This document shows positions 33,895 to 42,321 of a stretch of 64,000 nucleotides of DNA, piece by piece. Every line of letters starts with the position of its first letter. Position 1 is the stretch's first letter. The notes beneath the pieces are model-generated. The model was not told where the DNA came from. It saw nothing but the letters and a program-made list of their open reading frames with translations, and searched no databases. Origin of the DNA: Chitinophaga qingshengii (lineage in GTDB: Bacteria; Bacteroidota; Bacteroidia; Chitinophagales; Chitinophagaceae); the NCBI RefSeq assembly GCF_014529935.1, contig NZ_JACVFC010000002.1, positions 496,001-560,000 on the forward strand, in the 5' to 3' direction. A program made the position numbers and the translations under genes.

Positions 33895-34815
33895 TCAGCC
33901 TGGCTGTTCGGTACTAAAGCCATACTTACGGTAAATAGCCTTGGCGATATCGCTGGTCAGAAAATCCATGAAATCCGCTGCTGCCTGTTGGTGAGGTGCA
34001 TTTTTCAGCTGTCCGGCCATATACGTGGCCGTTATATTGTGCTGATCGGGGATAGGTATTAATGCTACCGGATGCCCGATCATTTGCTGGTACCACGCTT
34101 CGGAATACCATACCGGTGCGGCATCACTCTGCCTGTACAAAATACGCATGGGCGATTGACGGTGATGGATCTGTGTGAGGTAAGTGGTGCTGTTCTTCAC
34201 TTTGGTATCCATGATCTGCTGCTTCAGCTTTTCTCCACCAGCTTTTACATACGCCTCTTCAATCCTTTTGCCGATGCCTTCCCAGGCGGGATTGGGCATA
34301 CTCACCCGTACACCGGGTTTTGCCAGGTCGGCCAGACTGTTCACTTTCGCGGGATTGCCTTTAGGCACCATCAGCGCCAGTTTATTATAGGCATACACTT
34401 CGGTACGACTAAAACGGTCCGCCATACCGTTGATGCGGGTTTTACCAGCGGTATACACATCCGGCTTCAGCGTGATACGCATGTTGCCCAGCGTCAGCGA
34501 ACCGCCTTCTATCTGTTGCGCCAGGATGCCCGGCGGCAGCGTTTCGGCAAACACCCGCTGATAAGCCGGATATTGTTGTTTAAAAGCGGCCAGCAATTCA
34601 TCGATACACATGAACTGGTTGCCGGCAAAAAATACCACCAGCTGCGGATCATTGATATCACCATAGAGGTCCGGGACATTATCCACACCAGGGACGGTGA
34701 ACATCACCTTACTTTCCGGCGGTGTATTCCACGGCGGATCGAAGCGGTGGTCTTGCGCATGGGCGCTATGGACCAGTCCTGCGAGCAGCAGGACCGGAAA
34801 AAACAATCGTTTCAT
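33895..34815 (-). CDS. Periplasmic substrate-binding protein (molybdate/sulfate-type fold)
   Basis: 306 residues with a signal peptide (MKRLFFPVLLLAGLVHSAHAQ). Two-lobe binding-protein features: LVVFFAGNQFMCIDELLAAFKQQYPAYQRVFAET in lobe 1, and YAYNKLALMVPKGNPAKVNSLADLAKPGVRVSMPNPAWEGIGKRIEEAYVKAG, as in ModA/Sbp-like proteins. No ABC permease or ATPase follows, so it may be a solitary binding protein or a chaperone for the nearby cytochrome. It lies 5 bases downstream of the DsrE-like gene and 479 bases downstream of the cytochrome gene on the same strand; the three likely form an operon. Confidence 0.8.
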   Translation of the reverse strand: MKRLFFPVLLLAGLVHSAHAQDHRFDPPWNTPPESKVMFTVPGVDNVPDLYGDINDPQLVVFFAGNQFMCIDELLAAFKQQYPAYQRVFAETLPPGILAQQIEGGSLTLGNMRITLKPDVYTAGKTRINGMADRFSRTEVYAYNKLALMVPKGNPAKVNSLADLAKPGVRVSMPNPAWEGIGKRIEEAYVKAGGEKLKQQIMDTKVKNSTTYLTQIHHRQSPMRILYRQSDAAPVWYSEAWYQQMIGHPVALIPIPDQHNITATYMAGQLKNAPHQQAAADFMDFLTSDIAKAIYRKYGFSTEQPG

Positions 34816-34820
34816 GAGTG

Positions 34821-35282
34821 TTATGGTTTTACGACAGACCAGCCTTCAGCCTGACGGATGATCAATTCTCCATTACCGCTGGGCACCAGGGCGATGAAGT
34901 CGTACAGTTGTTCTTTGGGTATTTTTCTTTCTTCCAGCGTGTTCTGGCACTGGGCTACGATCACGCCGCGGCCTACCAGCGCTTTCAGCGCCTCTTCATA
35001 TTCACTGCCTTTAAGGAAGGCGTCCGTACCGGCAGAAAACGCGACCAGCTCTATCTCCAGTTTACCTTTCAGGCGCGGATCATTGAGGGCATTATTGATA
35101 TTACGGATCGCCTTCTGGATCACCTTCGGGTCATTCTTGTCGAGCTGATAGATGGCATGATATTGTTTTTGTTTGGCTGTCGCGCCGGTGTATTCGCGGT
35201 TCTTGCGCAATTGTGCATCGGTCGTTTGTGCGTAACCGGTATACATTAACATCATCAGTGGAATTACCAGGAATCTCTTCAT
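34821..35282 (-). CDS. Secreted DsrE-like protein
   Basis: 153 residues from the ATG at 35282 (signal MKRFLVIPLMMLMYTGYAQ); an in-frame ATG at 35315 lies inside the upstream cytochrome gene. The segments YHAIYQLDKNDPKVIQKAIRNINNAL, LEIELVAFSAG and GVIVAQCQNTLEERKI are typical of DsrE/F-like alpha-beta proteins, with a conserved Cys in VAQCQNT. Cytoplasmic DsrE proteins carry sulfur as persulfide; this one is exported. Together with the TsdA-like cytochrome it suggests periplasmic sulfur chemistry. Inference from family and context. Confidence 0.78.
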   Translation of the reverse strand: MKRFLVIPLMMLMYTGYAQTTDAQLRKNREYTGATAKQKQYHAIYQLDKNDPKVIQKAIRNINNALNDPRLKGKLEIELVAFSAGTDAFLKGSEYEEALKALVGRGVIVAQCQNTLEERKIPKEQLYDFIALVPSGNGELIIRQAEGWSVVKP

Positions 35283-35292
35283 ATATGGGTTT

Positions 35293-36288
35293 TTATTTTG
35301 TGATGGGTTGGGCATCCTTTATCGGTTGAAAAGGACCAAATTTATGCTGCTGCTCCGAAAAAGTGTCCGCATATGGTTTGAAAGGAAAATCTACCGGCTT
35401 CTTAGCCACTACTTTCCAGTCGCGGCCCTGATCCAGGTGTGGCCGTGGCCGGCTGTTTACAAACGCCGCCACATCCCAGGCTTCTGCTTCGGACAGGTGC
35501 GGTTGGTGGTAGTCTGTTCCCAGCGGCATATTGTTATATACGAAGCCGGCAAAATTACTTAAGCGGTAAAGCCCGGCGCCATCGTTATAACTATGCGGTC
35601 CCCACAAGGGCGGATAGCTGTATCCGGGTCCGACCGGGTTGGGCAGGCCTTCGCCGTTCTTACCATGACAACTACTGCATTTCTCATTGTACACCAGCTG
35701 GCCGGTGGCAGGGCTGGCGCCACGGTCCAGGTAGGGCAGCTTCATGATGCTGGTACCTTTAGGTTTGGCGCCCTGCGGCACGTCTTCGCCCAGCCACTTA
35801 ATATAGGCGTAGATGGCCTGCATTTCGCGGCTGCCGGTGTCGGGCGCGTGACCGTTGAGACTTCTTTCAAAGCAATCCTTTACCCGGTCGTAGATGGTTT
35901 GCACACCGTTGTTCCTCGCGCGAAACAGAGGATACGTAGCATACACCTTGCCGAAGTTATTGCCATAAGGCACTGTACCCGCCTGCAGGTGACAGTTTTG
36001 GCAGTTCATGCCGTTGCTGATCTGCGCTACAGAGCCCTGCGGTCCCAGGTACTGCGCTGTGTTGGCGATCAGGTCGTGGCCGTATTGTATCAGGCGGCCA
36101 CTTTCCGTAGAGGTGGGTATCTGGCTGCTGCTGCAGCCCCTCCAAACATTGTCCGGCTGGTGGGTTGTAAGCCAGGCGGCGTAGGCCTCGTCATCTCGTT
36201 GTCGCTGACGGTAGGCACTGATGCATTCCTTCGCCACCACGAGGCCGGTAGTGGCAAAGAGCAAAACGGGAATCCAGTCTTTTTTCAT
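35293..36288 (-). CDS. Dihaem c-type cytochrome resembling thiosulfate dehydrogenase TsdA
   Basis: 331 residues with an N-terminal membrane anchor (WIPVLLFATTGLVVAKE). Two haem c motifs: CQNCH at 96-100 and CSSCH at 204-208. Between them RVKDCFERSLNG has Cys139, about 40 residues after the first haem His, where TsdA enzymes carry the unusual Cys axial ligand of haem 1. Met254 in NNMPLG fits the Met ligand of haem 2. YATYPLFRARNN is also TsdA-like. TsdA oxidises thiosulfate to tetrathionate or does the reverse. First gene of the module with DsrE-like and binding-protein genes. Substrate inferred. Confidence 0.85.
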   Translation of the reverse strand: MKKDWIPVLLFATTGLVVAKECISAYRQRQRDDEAYAAWLTTHQPDNVWRGCSSSQIPTSTESGRLIQYGHDLIANTAQYLGPQGSVAQISNGMNCQNCHLQAGTVPYGNNFGKVYATYPLFRARNNGVQTIYDRVKDCFERSLNGHAPDTGSREMQAIYAYIKWLGEDVPQGAKPKGTSIMKLPYLDRGASPATGQLVYNEKCSSCHGKNGEGLPNPVGPGYSYPPLWGPHSYNDGAGLYRLSNFAGFVYNNMPLGTDYHQPHLSEAEAWDVAAFVNSRPRPHLDQGRDWKVVAKKPVDFPFKPYADTFSEQQHKFGPFQPIKDAQPITK

Positions 36289-36447
36289 TGTACTATAGTT
36301 TCCAATCTCAATTCAATAGCTCAAAGGTAATAGCAGCCCCGTAGTAATTGTTATCACCATTAATTATCATCCATAACCGAAAGTTATAAAACCAATAACA
36401 AAAATCAAAACAGCAAGAAACGGGTTCCCCGGGGATATGCGACTTCC

Positions 36448-36455
36448 TACTTTTG
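36448..36455 (+). promoter_or_regulatory. -7 box upstream of the 2OG oxygenase gene
   Basis: TACTTTTG matches TAnnTTTG perfectly and lies 16 bases before the ATG at 36472. No clear -33 TTG at 19-21 bases upstream, so a regulator may be needed. Confidence 0.45.
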
Positions 36456-36471
36456 CAGAAAGCAATAAAAT

Positions 36472-37185
36472 ATGAAAAATATCATTCACCGGTTGGAAGC
36501 ACAGGACTGGGCAGCCATCACTGAAACGCTGCATGATAAAGGGTTCTGCGTAGTAGATCATATACTGACACCTGAGGAATGCCGGCAACTGATCACCAAT
36601 TATAACACGGCTGATCTCTACCGTAAAACTATTTCCATGGAACGGTATCGTTTCGGTAGCGGAGAATATAAATATTTTAAATATCCGTTATCATCCCTGA
36701 TTAACGGCCTGCGGCAAACGGTTTATACCCGTATTGCACCAGTGGCCAACAAATGGATGGAAGTATTACAGATACCCACAACATTTCCCGCTGCACATGA
36801 AACATTATTGCAGCAATGCAAAGCAGCAGGCCAGGACAAGCCTACTGTATTGATCCTGCAATACGGTGCTGGTGGCTTCAATACATTACACCAGGATCTT
36901 TATGGTGATATCTTTTTCCCGTTACAGATCGTGTTATTCCTCAACGAACCCGGCGAAGATTATACCGGCGGAGAGTTCGTGCTCACGGAACAAATACCCC
37001 GTGCCCAATCCAAAGCCAATGTGTTACAACCACGACAAGGCAGTATGCTTATCTTCACTACCAATTTCCGGCCTGTCAAAGGCAGTAAAGGTTATTACCG
37101 GGTGAACATGAAACACGGCGTCAGCCCGGTACATAACGGTAACAGGCATACGCTGGGTATTATTTTCCATGACGCATTAAGTTAA
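36472..37185 (+). CDS. 2-oxoglutarate/Fe(II)-dependent oxygenase
   Basis: 237 residues. The double-stranded beta-helix carries the iron ligands His140 and Asp142 (NTLHQDLYGD) and His215 (MKHGVSP), with Arg225 (NRHTLGIIFHD) to bind 2-oxoglutarate. TGGEFVLTEQ and GSMLIFTTNFRPV are standard prolyl-hydroxylase-like core segments. Substrate unknown. It lies 6 bases before a small Ada-type metal-binding protein gene, the two likely translated from one transcript; this suggests, but does not prove, a role in alkylation repair. Confidence 0.88.
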   Translation: MKNIIHRLEAQDWAAITETLHDKGFCVVDHILTPEECRQLITNYNTADLYRKTISMERYRFGSGEYKYFKYPLSSLINGLRQTVYTRIAPVANKWMEVLQIPTTFPAAHETLLQQCKAAGQDKPTVLILQYGAGGFNTLHQDLYGDIFFPLQIVLFLNEPGEDYTGGEFVLTEQIPRAQSKANVLQPRQGSMLIFTTNFRPVKGSKGYYRVNMKHGVSPVHNGNRHTLGIIFHDALS

Positions 37186-37191
37186 AACAGG

Positions 37192-37479
37192 ATGTTTTAT
37201 CATGCACAACTGGGCGCCAGCGCGTTTGCACGCAACCGGCAAATCTGCCGGCTCAGGCAGGAAGGGCTCCTATCATTGGGCGGCAACCGCCGACTGAAAA
37301 TATACGGACTCCTCTCCTGCCACTCCGGCAAAAGAATGCATACTACCAACCGCGTATTTTTTTCAGGGGAAGAAGAAGCGGTCACACAGGGTTATCGCCC
37401 CTGCGGGCATTGCATGCCGGCAGCCTACCGCGAGTGGAAAACCGGCAAGATTAACTGGTTTTCCGGTAGTTCCAGATAG
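37192..37479 (+). CDS. Small Ada-type metal-binding domain protein
   Basis: 95 residues, preceded by an AACAGG-like ribosome site. Segments CHSGKRMHTTNRVFF and GYRPCGHCMPAAYREWK resemble the zinc-binding N-terminal domain of Ada, where four Cys bind zinc and sense alkylated phosphotriesters. Visible candidate ligands are Cys44, His45 and the RPCGHC pair. No methyltransferase or AraC part is attached. The 3' end overlaps the convergent ABC permease gene by 29 bases. A DNA-repair or sensing role is an inference. Confidence 0.75.
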   Translation: MFYHAQLGASAFARNRQICRLRQEGLLSLGGNRRLKIYGLLSCHSGKRMHTTNRVFFSGEEEAVTQGYRPCGHCMPAAYREWKTGKINWFSGSSR

Positions 37480-38569
37480 CCCAGCTGTTAAGCACCACCG
37501 CGAAAATGACGAGAAACAGGAACTCGCGCTGCACATCGGCAAAACCGCTGCCTTTGAGCACGACCATGCGCACCACTTTCACAAAATGGGTGACCGGCGT
37601 CAGGAAAGCAATGTCCTGTGCCCACCCAGGCATACTGTCCACGGCCGTAAACAGTCCACTCATCAACATAAAAATCATCACAAAAAAGAAAGCGACAAAC
37701 ATAGCCTGTAACTGGTTATCGGTATAGGTAGATACCAACAGACCGAAACCCAGCATAGCCACCAGGTATACAGCGGCAAACAGGTACAGCAACACAAAGC
37801 TGCCTACCGGCCAAATGCCATATACCACCCATTCTACCGTCAGCGCCAGTGTAAAGACTACCAGGCCCATTATCCAGAAAGGGATGAGCTTACCTAAAAT
37901 AAACTGCCATTTTTTTATCGGCGTTACGTTGATCTGTTCAATGGTACCCATCTCTTTCTCTCTTACAATATTCAATGCAGAGAGGAAGCCGGCAATCAAT
38001 GTCAGCAGCAACACCATCACAGCCGGTACCACATAAAAACGGTACTCCGCCAGGGGATTATACCAGTTGGAATACGTGATGTTAATATTCACACCCATAC
38101 CCGGCGCCTTTTTCCCTCGTTCATTTAACCGGATATGCCGGTTAAAATCAGCGATGACGGCCATCAGGTAACTGCCGCCCAGCGCCGCTTTGGTACCGTT
38201 GATGGCATCCACGGAAACGCCTACATGCTGTTCGCCTTCCCGTACCAGGTTCCGTTCAAACCCTGGCGGAATCTCCAGCACCACATCGGCCTGCTCTCTT
38301 TCTATATATTCCAACGCCTGCCGGAAAGAAGGTGCCGCCGCCACGATGCGGAAATAACCGGAAGAACCTATTTTATGGATCAGTTGCTGCGACCAGGTGC
38401 TGTGATCATTATCCACCACCGCCAGGTTCACATTTTTCACATCAAAGTTCATGGCCAGCGGCAGGATGATCAACTGCACCGTCGGCATCACCAGCATCAT
38501 GGCCAGGATCGTCTTGTCACGGAAAATCTGGCGAAACTCTTTTTTCAGGATGAAACGCAGCACACTCAT
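37451..38569 (-). CDS. ABC-2 type permease, YbhR-like
   Basis: 372 residues. One N-terminal membrane helix (TILAMMLVMPTVQLIILPLAM), a ~150-residue periplasmic domain (VNLAVVDNDHSTWSQQLIHKIGSSGYF) and five C-terminal helices (VPAVMVLLLTLIAGFLSALNIVREKEMGTIEQINVTPI, ...). The REKEMGTIEQ loop is the coupling element of this family. Last gene of the export operon; its start overlaps the stop of the other permease by four bases (ATGA). Confidence 0.92.
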   Translation of the reverse strand: MSVLRFILKKEFRQIFRDKTILAMMLVMPTVQLIILPLAMNFDVKNVNLAVVDNDHSTWSQQLIHKIGSSGYFRIVAAAPSFRQALEYIEREQADVVLEIPPGFERNLVREGEQHVGVSVDAINGTKAALGGSYLMAVIADFNRHIRLNERGKKAPGMGVNINITYSNWYNPLAEYRFYVVPAVMVLLLTLIAGFLSALNIVREKEMGTIEQINVTPIKKWQFILGKLIPFWIMGLVVFTLALTVEWVVYGIWPVGSFVLLYLFAAVYLVAMLGFGLLVSTYTDNQLQAMFVAFFFVMIFMLMSGLFTAVDSMPGWAQDIAFLTPVTHFVKVVRMVVLKGSGFADVQREFLFLVIFAVVLNSWAIWNYRKTS

Positions 38570-39672
38570 GACAGACGGATTTTAAAGTTCTTCAAAGCGA
38601 TAGAAAGTGCTACCAGCGTCATGCCCAGCAATACCGCCATTTCTTTCCAGATATAGGAGAAACCCAGGCCTTTCAGCATCACCGCCTTGATGATCAGGAA
38701 ATACCAGCGGGATGGCACCGCGTTAGCAATCATCCGGAATATCCAGGGCATGTTTTCCAGCGGAAACATAAAGCCGGTAAAAATCAGCGTGGGTATCATC
38801 ATGCCCATCATCGACAGCAGCAGGGCTGTCTGTTGTGAATTGGTGACATTGGAGATCATCAATCCGATGGACAGGCAAGCGATGATAAACAGCGTGCTCA
38901 CCAAAAACAATAACAGGATACTTCCTTTGATTTCCACATCCAGCACAAATACCGCCATCACCAGTATCAGCGTGAAATTAGCCAGCGACAGCGCCAGGTA
39001 AGGCACTGCCTTCGCCAGCAACACCAGTAAAGGTTTGAACGGCGACACCAGCAATATTTCCATGGTGCCCAACTCCTTTTCGCGCACTACCGCTACGGAT
39101 GTCAACGCGGTACAGACCAACATCAGCACCAGCGCCATCACGCCGGGGATAAAATTCAGCGACCCGTTTCCTTCTTCGTTATACAGCATCCGTTGCTCGG
39201 GAATAATGCGATAAGGCAGTTGTCCGCCGGCGCTGGTTTCCTGTTGGTAGGCCGTCAGGATAGCGGTGAGATAATTGACCACCGTCTTAGCCATATTGGG
39301 ATCAGAGCCGTCTGTAATGATCTGTACCGGCGCCTCGCCGGTATGTTGTAAGTCGTTGCCGAAACCATTGGGGAAAATCAACGCACATTTGGCGGAACCT
39401 TTTTTAAAGGCGATCGTTACTTCATCATAGTTCAGTGCCGATTCGTCTACAATAAAGTAGGAAGATGATTTTATCTTGTTGATGATCTGTGCAGAATTCA
39501 CATCCCTGGCCTGATCGATAACGGTGAGGGTTATATTTTTCACCTCACTGGTAAGGGCAAAACCAAAGAGTACAATTTGTACTACCGGCAAACCGAACAT
39601 GATCAGCAGGGTACGTTTGTCCCTGAATACATGATAAAACTCTTTCCGGATAAATACCAGCAACTGTTTCAT
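38566..39672 (-). CDS. ABC-2 type permease, YbhS-like
   Basis: 368 residues, same layout as the downstream permease: N-terminal helix, periplasmic domain (ITLTVIDQARDVNSAQIINKI), then GVMALVLMLVCTALTSVAVVREKELGTMEILLVSPFKPL and further helices. The two permeases probably form a heterodimer with the two ATPases. Starts 10 bases after the preceding ATPase gene. Confidence 0.92.
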   Translation of the reverse strand: MKQLLVFIRKEFYHVFRDKRTLLIMFGLPVVQIVLFGFALTSEVKNITLTVIDQARDVNSAQIINKIKSSSYFIVDESALNYDEVTIAFKKGSAKCALIFPNGFGNDLQHTGEAPVQIITDGSDPNMAKTVVNYLTAILTAYQQETSAGGQLPYRIIPEQRMLYNEEGNGSLNFIPGVMALVLMLVCTALTSVAVVREKELGTMEILLVSPFKPLLVLLAKAVPYLALSLANFTLILVMAVFVLDVEIKGSILLLFLVSTLFIIACLSIGLMISNVTNSQQTALLLSMMGMMIPTLIFTGFMFPLENMPWIFRMIANAVPSRWYFLIIKAVMLKGLGFSYIWKEMAVLLGMTLVALSIALKNFKIRLS

Positions 39673-39681
39673 AACATCGTT

Positions 39682-40425
39682 TTAATCGGCCGATCTTTTG
39701 GCGCCACGGGCCAGTTGATAAAACACTTCATCCATAGAAGCCGCCTGGTACCTGGCTTTCAGGTTACCCGGCGTATCCAGTGCTTCTACTTTTCCATCTA
39801 CCATCACGGTTATACGATTACAATATTCTGCTTCGTCCATGTAGTGGGTCGTCACAAATACAGTGATACCCGTTGCCGCTGCTTCATAAATCATATCCCA
39901 GAACTGCCGGCGGGTAATGGGATCCACGCCTCCGGTAGGTTCATCCAGGAATACGATCTGCGGATCATGGAAAATAGCCACGGAAAAAGCCAGCTTCTGT
40001 TTCCAGCCTAACGGCAAGGAACGTACGAGTTTACGCGCTTCCTGTGTCAGTCCCAGTTTATTCACCAGCCGGTCGCTGCGCCTGCGGATTTCTGCGGACG
40101 ATAAACCGTACACCCCGCCAAAAAATTCTATGTTCTCTACCACCGTCAGGTTTTCATACAGGGAGAACTTCTGGCTCATATACCCGATATTCTTTTTGAT
40201 GGATTCCTGCTGTTTGTAAACATCAAATCCTGCTACGGTGGCCTTACCTGAAGTAGGAAACGAGAGTCCGCAAAGAATACGCATGGCGGTTGTTTTTCCG
40301 GCGCCGTTAGCGCCGAGGAAACCGAATATCTCCCCCTTCCTCACGTCAAAGGATATATGATTAACCGCGATAAAGTCGCCGAATCGTTTGGTCAGTTCTT
40401 CACATATGATCACCTTATCATTCAT
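39682..40425 (-). CDS. ABC transporter ATP-binding protein, second half of a split YbhF
   Basis: 247 residues. Walker A GANGAGKTT, Walker B IVFLDEPTGGVD and switch His in FVTTHYMDE. The signature is SLPLGWKQKL instead of LSGGQ, as in the C-terminal ATPase of YbhF-like proteins. It overlaps the upstream ATPase gene by four bases, so the two halves, fused in Escherichia coli YbhF, are separate but translationally coupled here. Confidence 0.93.
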   Translation of the reverse strand: MNDKVIICEELTKRFGDFIAVNHISFDVRKGEIFGFLGANGAGKTTAMRILCGLSFPTSGKATVAGFDVYKQQESIKKNIGYMSQKFSLYENLTVVENIEFFGGVYGLSSAEIRRRSDRLVNKLGLTQEARKLVRSLPLGWKQKLAFSVAIFHDPQIVFLDEPTGGVDPITRRQFWDMIYEAAATGITVFVTTHYMDEAEYCNRITVMVDGKVEALDTPGNLKARYQAASMDEVFYQLARGAKRSAD

Positions 40426-41357
40426 GGTTGTGCGTTTTGTTTTTCCTGCATCAGGCGAATGAAACTGTCTTCAATAGAAGGCGATATTATTTTTACTTCC
40501 ACCTGCTCATGCCCTTGTGCCGCCAGGGTTTGCTGCCAGGCCTGTAAATCGTGCGCCGCCTCGTCCCGGAAAGTAACATGCACATATTCCCCGAAAGCAT
40601 AACAACTGCTGATGCTGTTATCCCCGCGCAGGCTTGTCAGCAGCCGGTAGATATCAGCTGCTTTCACCGCATAGAGTTTCACCGGGAAAGCTGCTACCAC
40701 CTTGGCAGGCGTGTCAACAGACATGATCCTGCCATCCTGTATCAGCGCAATTCTTTCGCACAGTACTGCTTCGTCCATATAGGGCGTAGATACCACAATG
40801 GTAATGCCCTGTTGTTTCAGCGTCTTCAACATTTCCCAGAACTCCTTGCGGGACACGGCATCTACGCCGGTGGTAGGCTCATCCAGGAACAGCACTTCCG
40901 GTTTGTGTACCAGCGCACAGCACAGGGCCAGCTTCTGTTTCATACCGCCGGACAACTTACCGGCACGGCGGCCGCTAAAGGGTTTAATCTGTTCATAGAT
41001 ATCTTTGATCAGGCTGTAATTGGCTTCTATGGTGGTACCGAAGAGGGTGGCGAAGAAGTGCAGGTTTTCCGCCACGGTGAGGTCCTGGTAGAGCGAAAAA
41101 CGGCCGGGCATATATCCTACGCTACGACGGATAGCTTTGTAATCTTTCACGCAATCCAATCCGTTCACGGCAGCGTGGCCTTTGTCGGGCAACAGTAAGG
41201 TAGTAAGGATACGGAAGATAGACGTTTTACCCGCGCCATCCGGACCAATCAGCCCAAACAGCTCTCCTGCCGCGACCTGCAGCGATACGTCATCTACCGC
41301 CAGCACCTTGCCGGCATCGTATGTTTTGGTTATATGGTCCAGCACTACTGCATTCAT
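40422..41357 (-). CDS. ABC transporter ATP-binding protein, first half of a split YbhF
   Basis: 311 residues. Walker A GPDGAGKTS, signature KLSGGMKQKLALCCALVHKPEVLFLDEPTTGVDAVSRKEFW, and the H-loop position has Pro (VVSTPYMDE), as in YbhF N-terminal domains, so this site may be impaired for hydrolysis. The C-terminal ~80 residues are an accessory domain. Part of the TetR-TolC-HlyD-ABC operon. Confidence 0.93.
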   Translation of the reverse strand: MNAVVLDHITKTYDAGKVLAVDDVSLQVAAGELFGLIGPDGAGKTSIFRILTTLLLPDKGHAAVNGLDCVKDYKAIRRSVGYMPGRFSLYQDLTVAENLHFFATLFGTTIEANYSLIKDIYEQIKPFSGRRAGKLSGGMKQKLALCCALVHKPEVLFLDEPTTGVDAVSRKEFWEMLKTLKQQGITIVVSTPYMDEAVLCERIALIQDGRIMSVDTPAKVVAAFPVKLYAVKAADIYRLLTSLRGDNSISSCYAFGEYVHVTFRDEAAHDLQAWQQTLAAQGHEQVEVKIISPSIEDSFIRLMQEKQNAQP

Positions 41358-41361
41358 GATA

Positions 41362-42306
41362 CTATGGTTGATGGATCAACATTTCACCATACATGCCTAT
41401 TTTCAGATAACCATCATTTTTCACCCTTACCTTGATCGCATATACGAGATTGGCTCTTTCATTTTTAGTCTGAATGGTCTTGGGCGTGAATTCCGATTTA
41501 TCCGATATCCAGGTGAGTACGCCCGAATAGGTTTTGTAGCCCTTGTTTCCCTGGTCTATCCGTACCGCTACTGTTTGTCCCAGTTTGATTTTCGGTAACG
41601 TAACACCCGTGACGTATGCTTTCAGGTACAACGTATCGATGTCCGCGATTTTATACAATGGTTTACCGACGGAAGCCATTTCCCCCCGCAGGGCGTAACG
41701 GGACAGCACTACGCCGGTCACCGGGTTAACGACCTGTCCTTTGCGGACCTGTTCCGCGTATTGTGCCATCGACTTTTCCAGCGGTCCCTGTTCCGCCAGG
41801 ATAGAGCGGTTCTGCGTAGCGATATTGGCATTATACAGGTTACGTTGTTGCCGGGTAACGTTCAGTTGTTTTTCCAGCTGATCTACCTGTGCATTCATAT
41901 CATCCAGTTGTTTTTGGGTGGCAGCGTCGCTTTTCACGAGGTTCTCCGTTCTTTTTCGTTCGCGGTACAACTGTTGCAGTTGCGCTTCCTGTACCAGCAG
42001 CTGACGTTCTACCAGCAAGGCCTGGGGTTGCGGATTATTGGTTTTGTCGTGCAGCGCCCGGATAGATGCCTGCACCTGTTGCTGTTGCAGGGCGGGAATG
42101 GTGACATCGATCTGGCCCACGACTTGCCCGGCATTGAGTTTATCGCCTTCATTCACCGGGAAAGAAAGTATTTCCCCATTCTGCTGTGCAGATACGATCA
42201 CTTCATCAGCTTCGAAATTGCCGGAGGCATCGTATGCCGGTTTGCCGTCTCCGCAGGCACTGGTCATCATCACGGCGGCTGCTATCCAAATGAGATGTTG
42301 TTTCAT
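41362..42306 (-). CDS. HlyD-family periplasmic adaptor lipoprotein, YbhG-like
   Basis: 314 residues. Lipobox in AAVMMTSAC followed by GDGKPAY. Biotinyl-lipoyl-like half motifs EILSFPVNEGDKLNAGQVVGQID and GKPLYKIADIDTLYLKAYVTG flank a long coiled-coil hairpin (~70-195, Gln/Leu-rich). It links the inner-membrane ABC complex with the TolC-like channel encoded next. Starts 15 bases after the TolC-family gene. Confidence 0.93.
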   Translation of the reverse strand: MKQHLIWIAAAVMMTSACGDGKPAYDASGNFEADEVIVSAQQNGEILSFPVNEGDKLNAGQVVGQIDVTIPALQQQQVQASIRALHDKTNNPQPQALLVERQLLVQEAQLQQLYRERKRTENLVKSDAATQKQLDDMNAQVDQLEKQLNVTRQQRNLYNANIATQNRSILAEQGPLEKSMAQYAEQVRKGQVVNPVTGVVLSRYALRGEMASVGKPLYKIADIDTLYLKAYVTGVTLPKIKLGQTVAVRIDQGNKGYKTYSGVLTWISDKSEFTPKTIQTKNERANLVYAIKVRVKNDGYLKIGMYGEMLIHQP

Positions 42307-42321
42307 GTTGCAAGAAATTAA

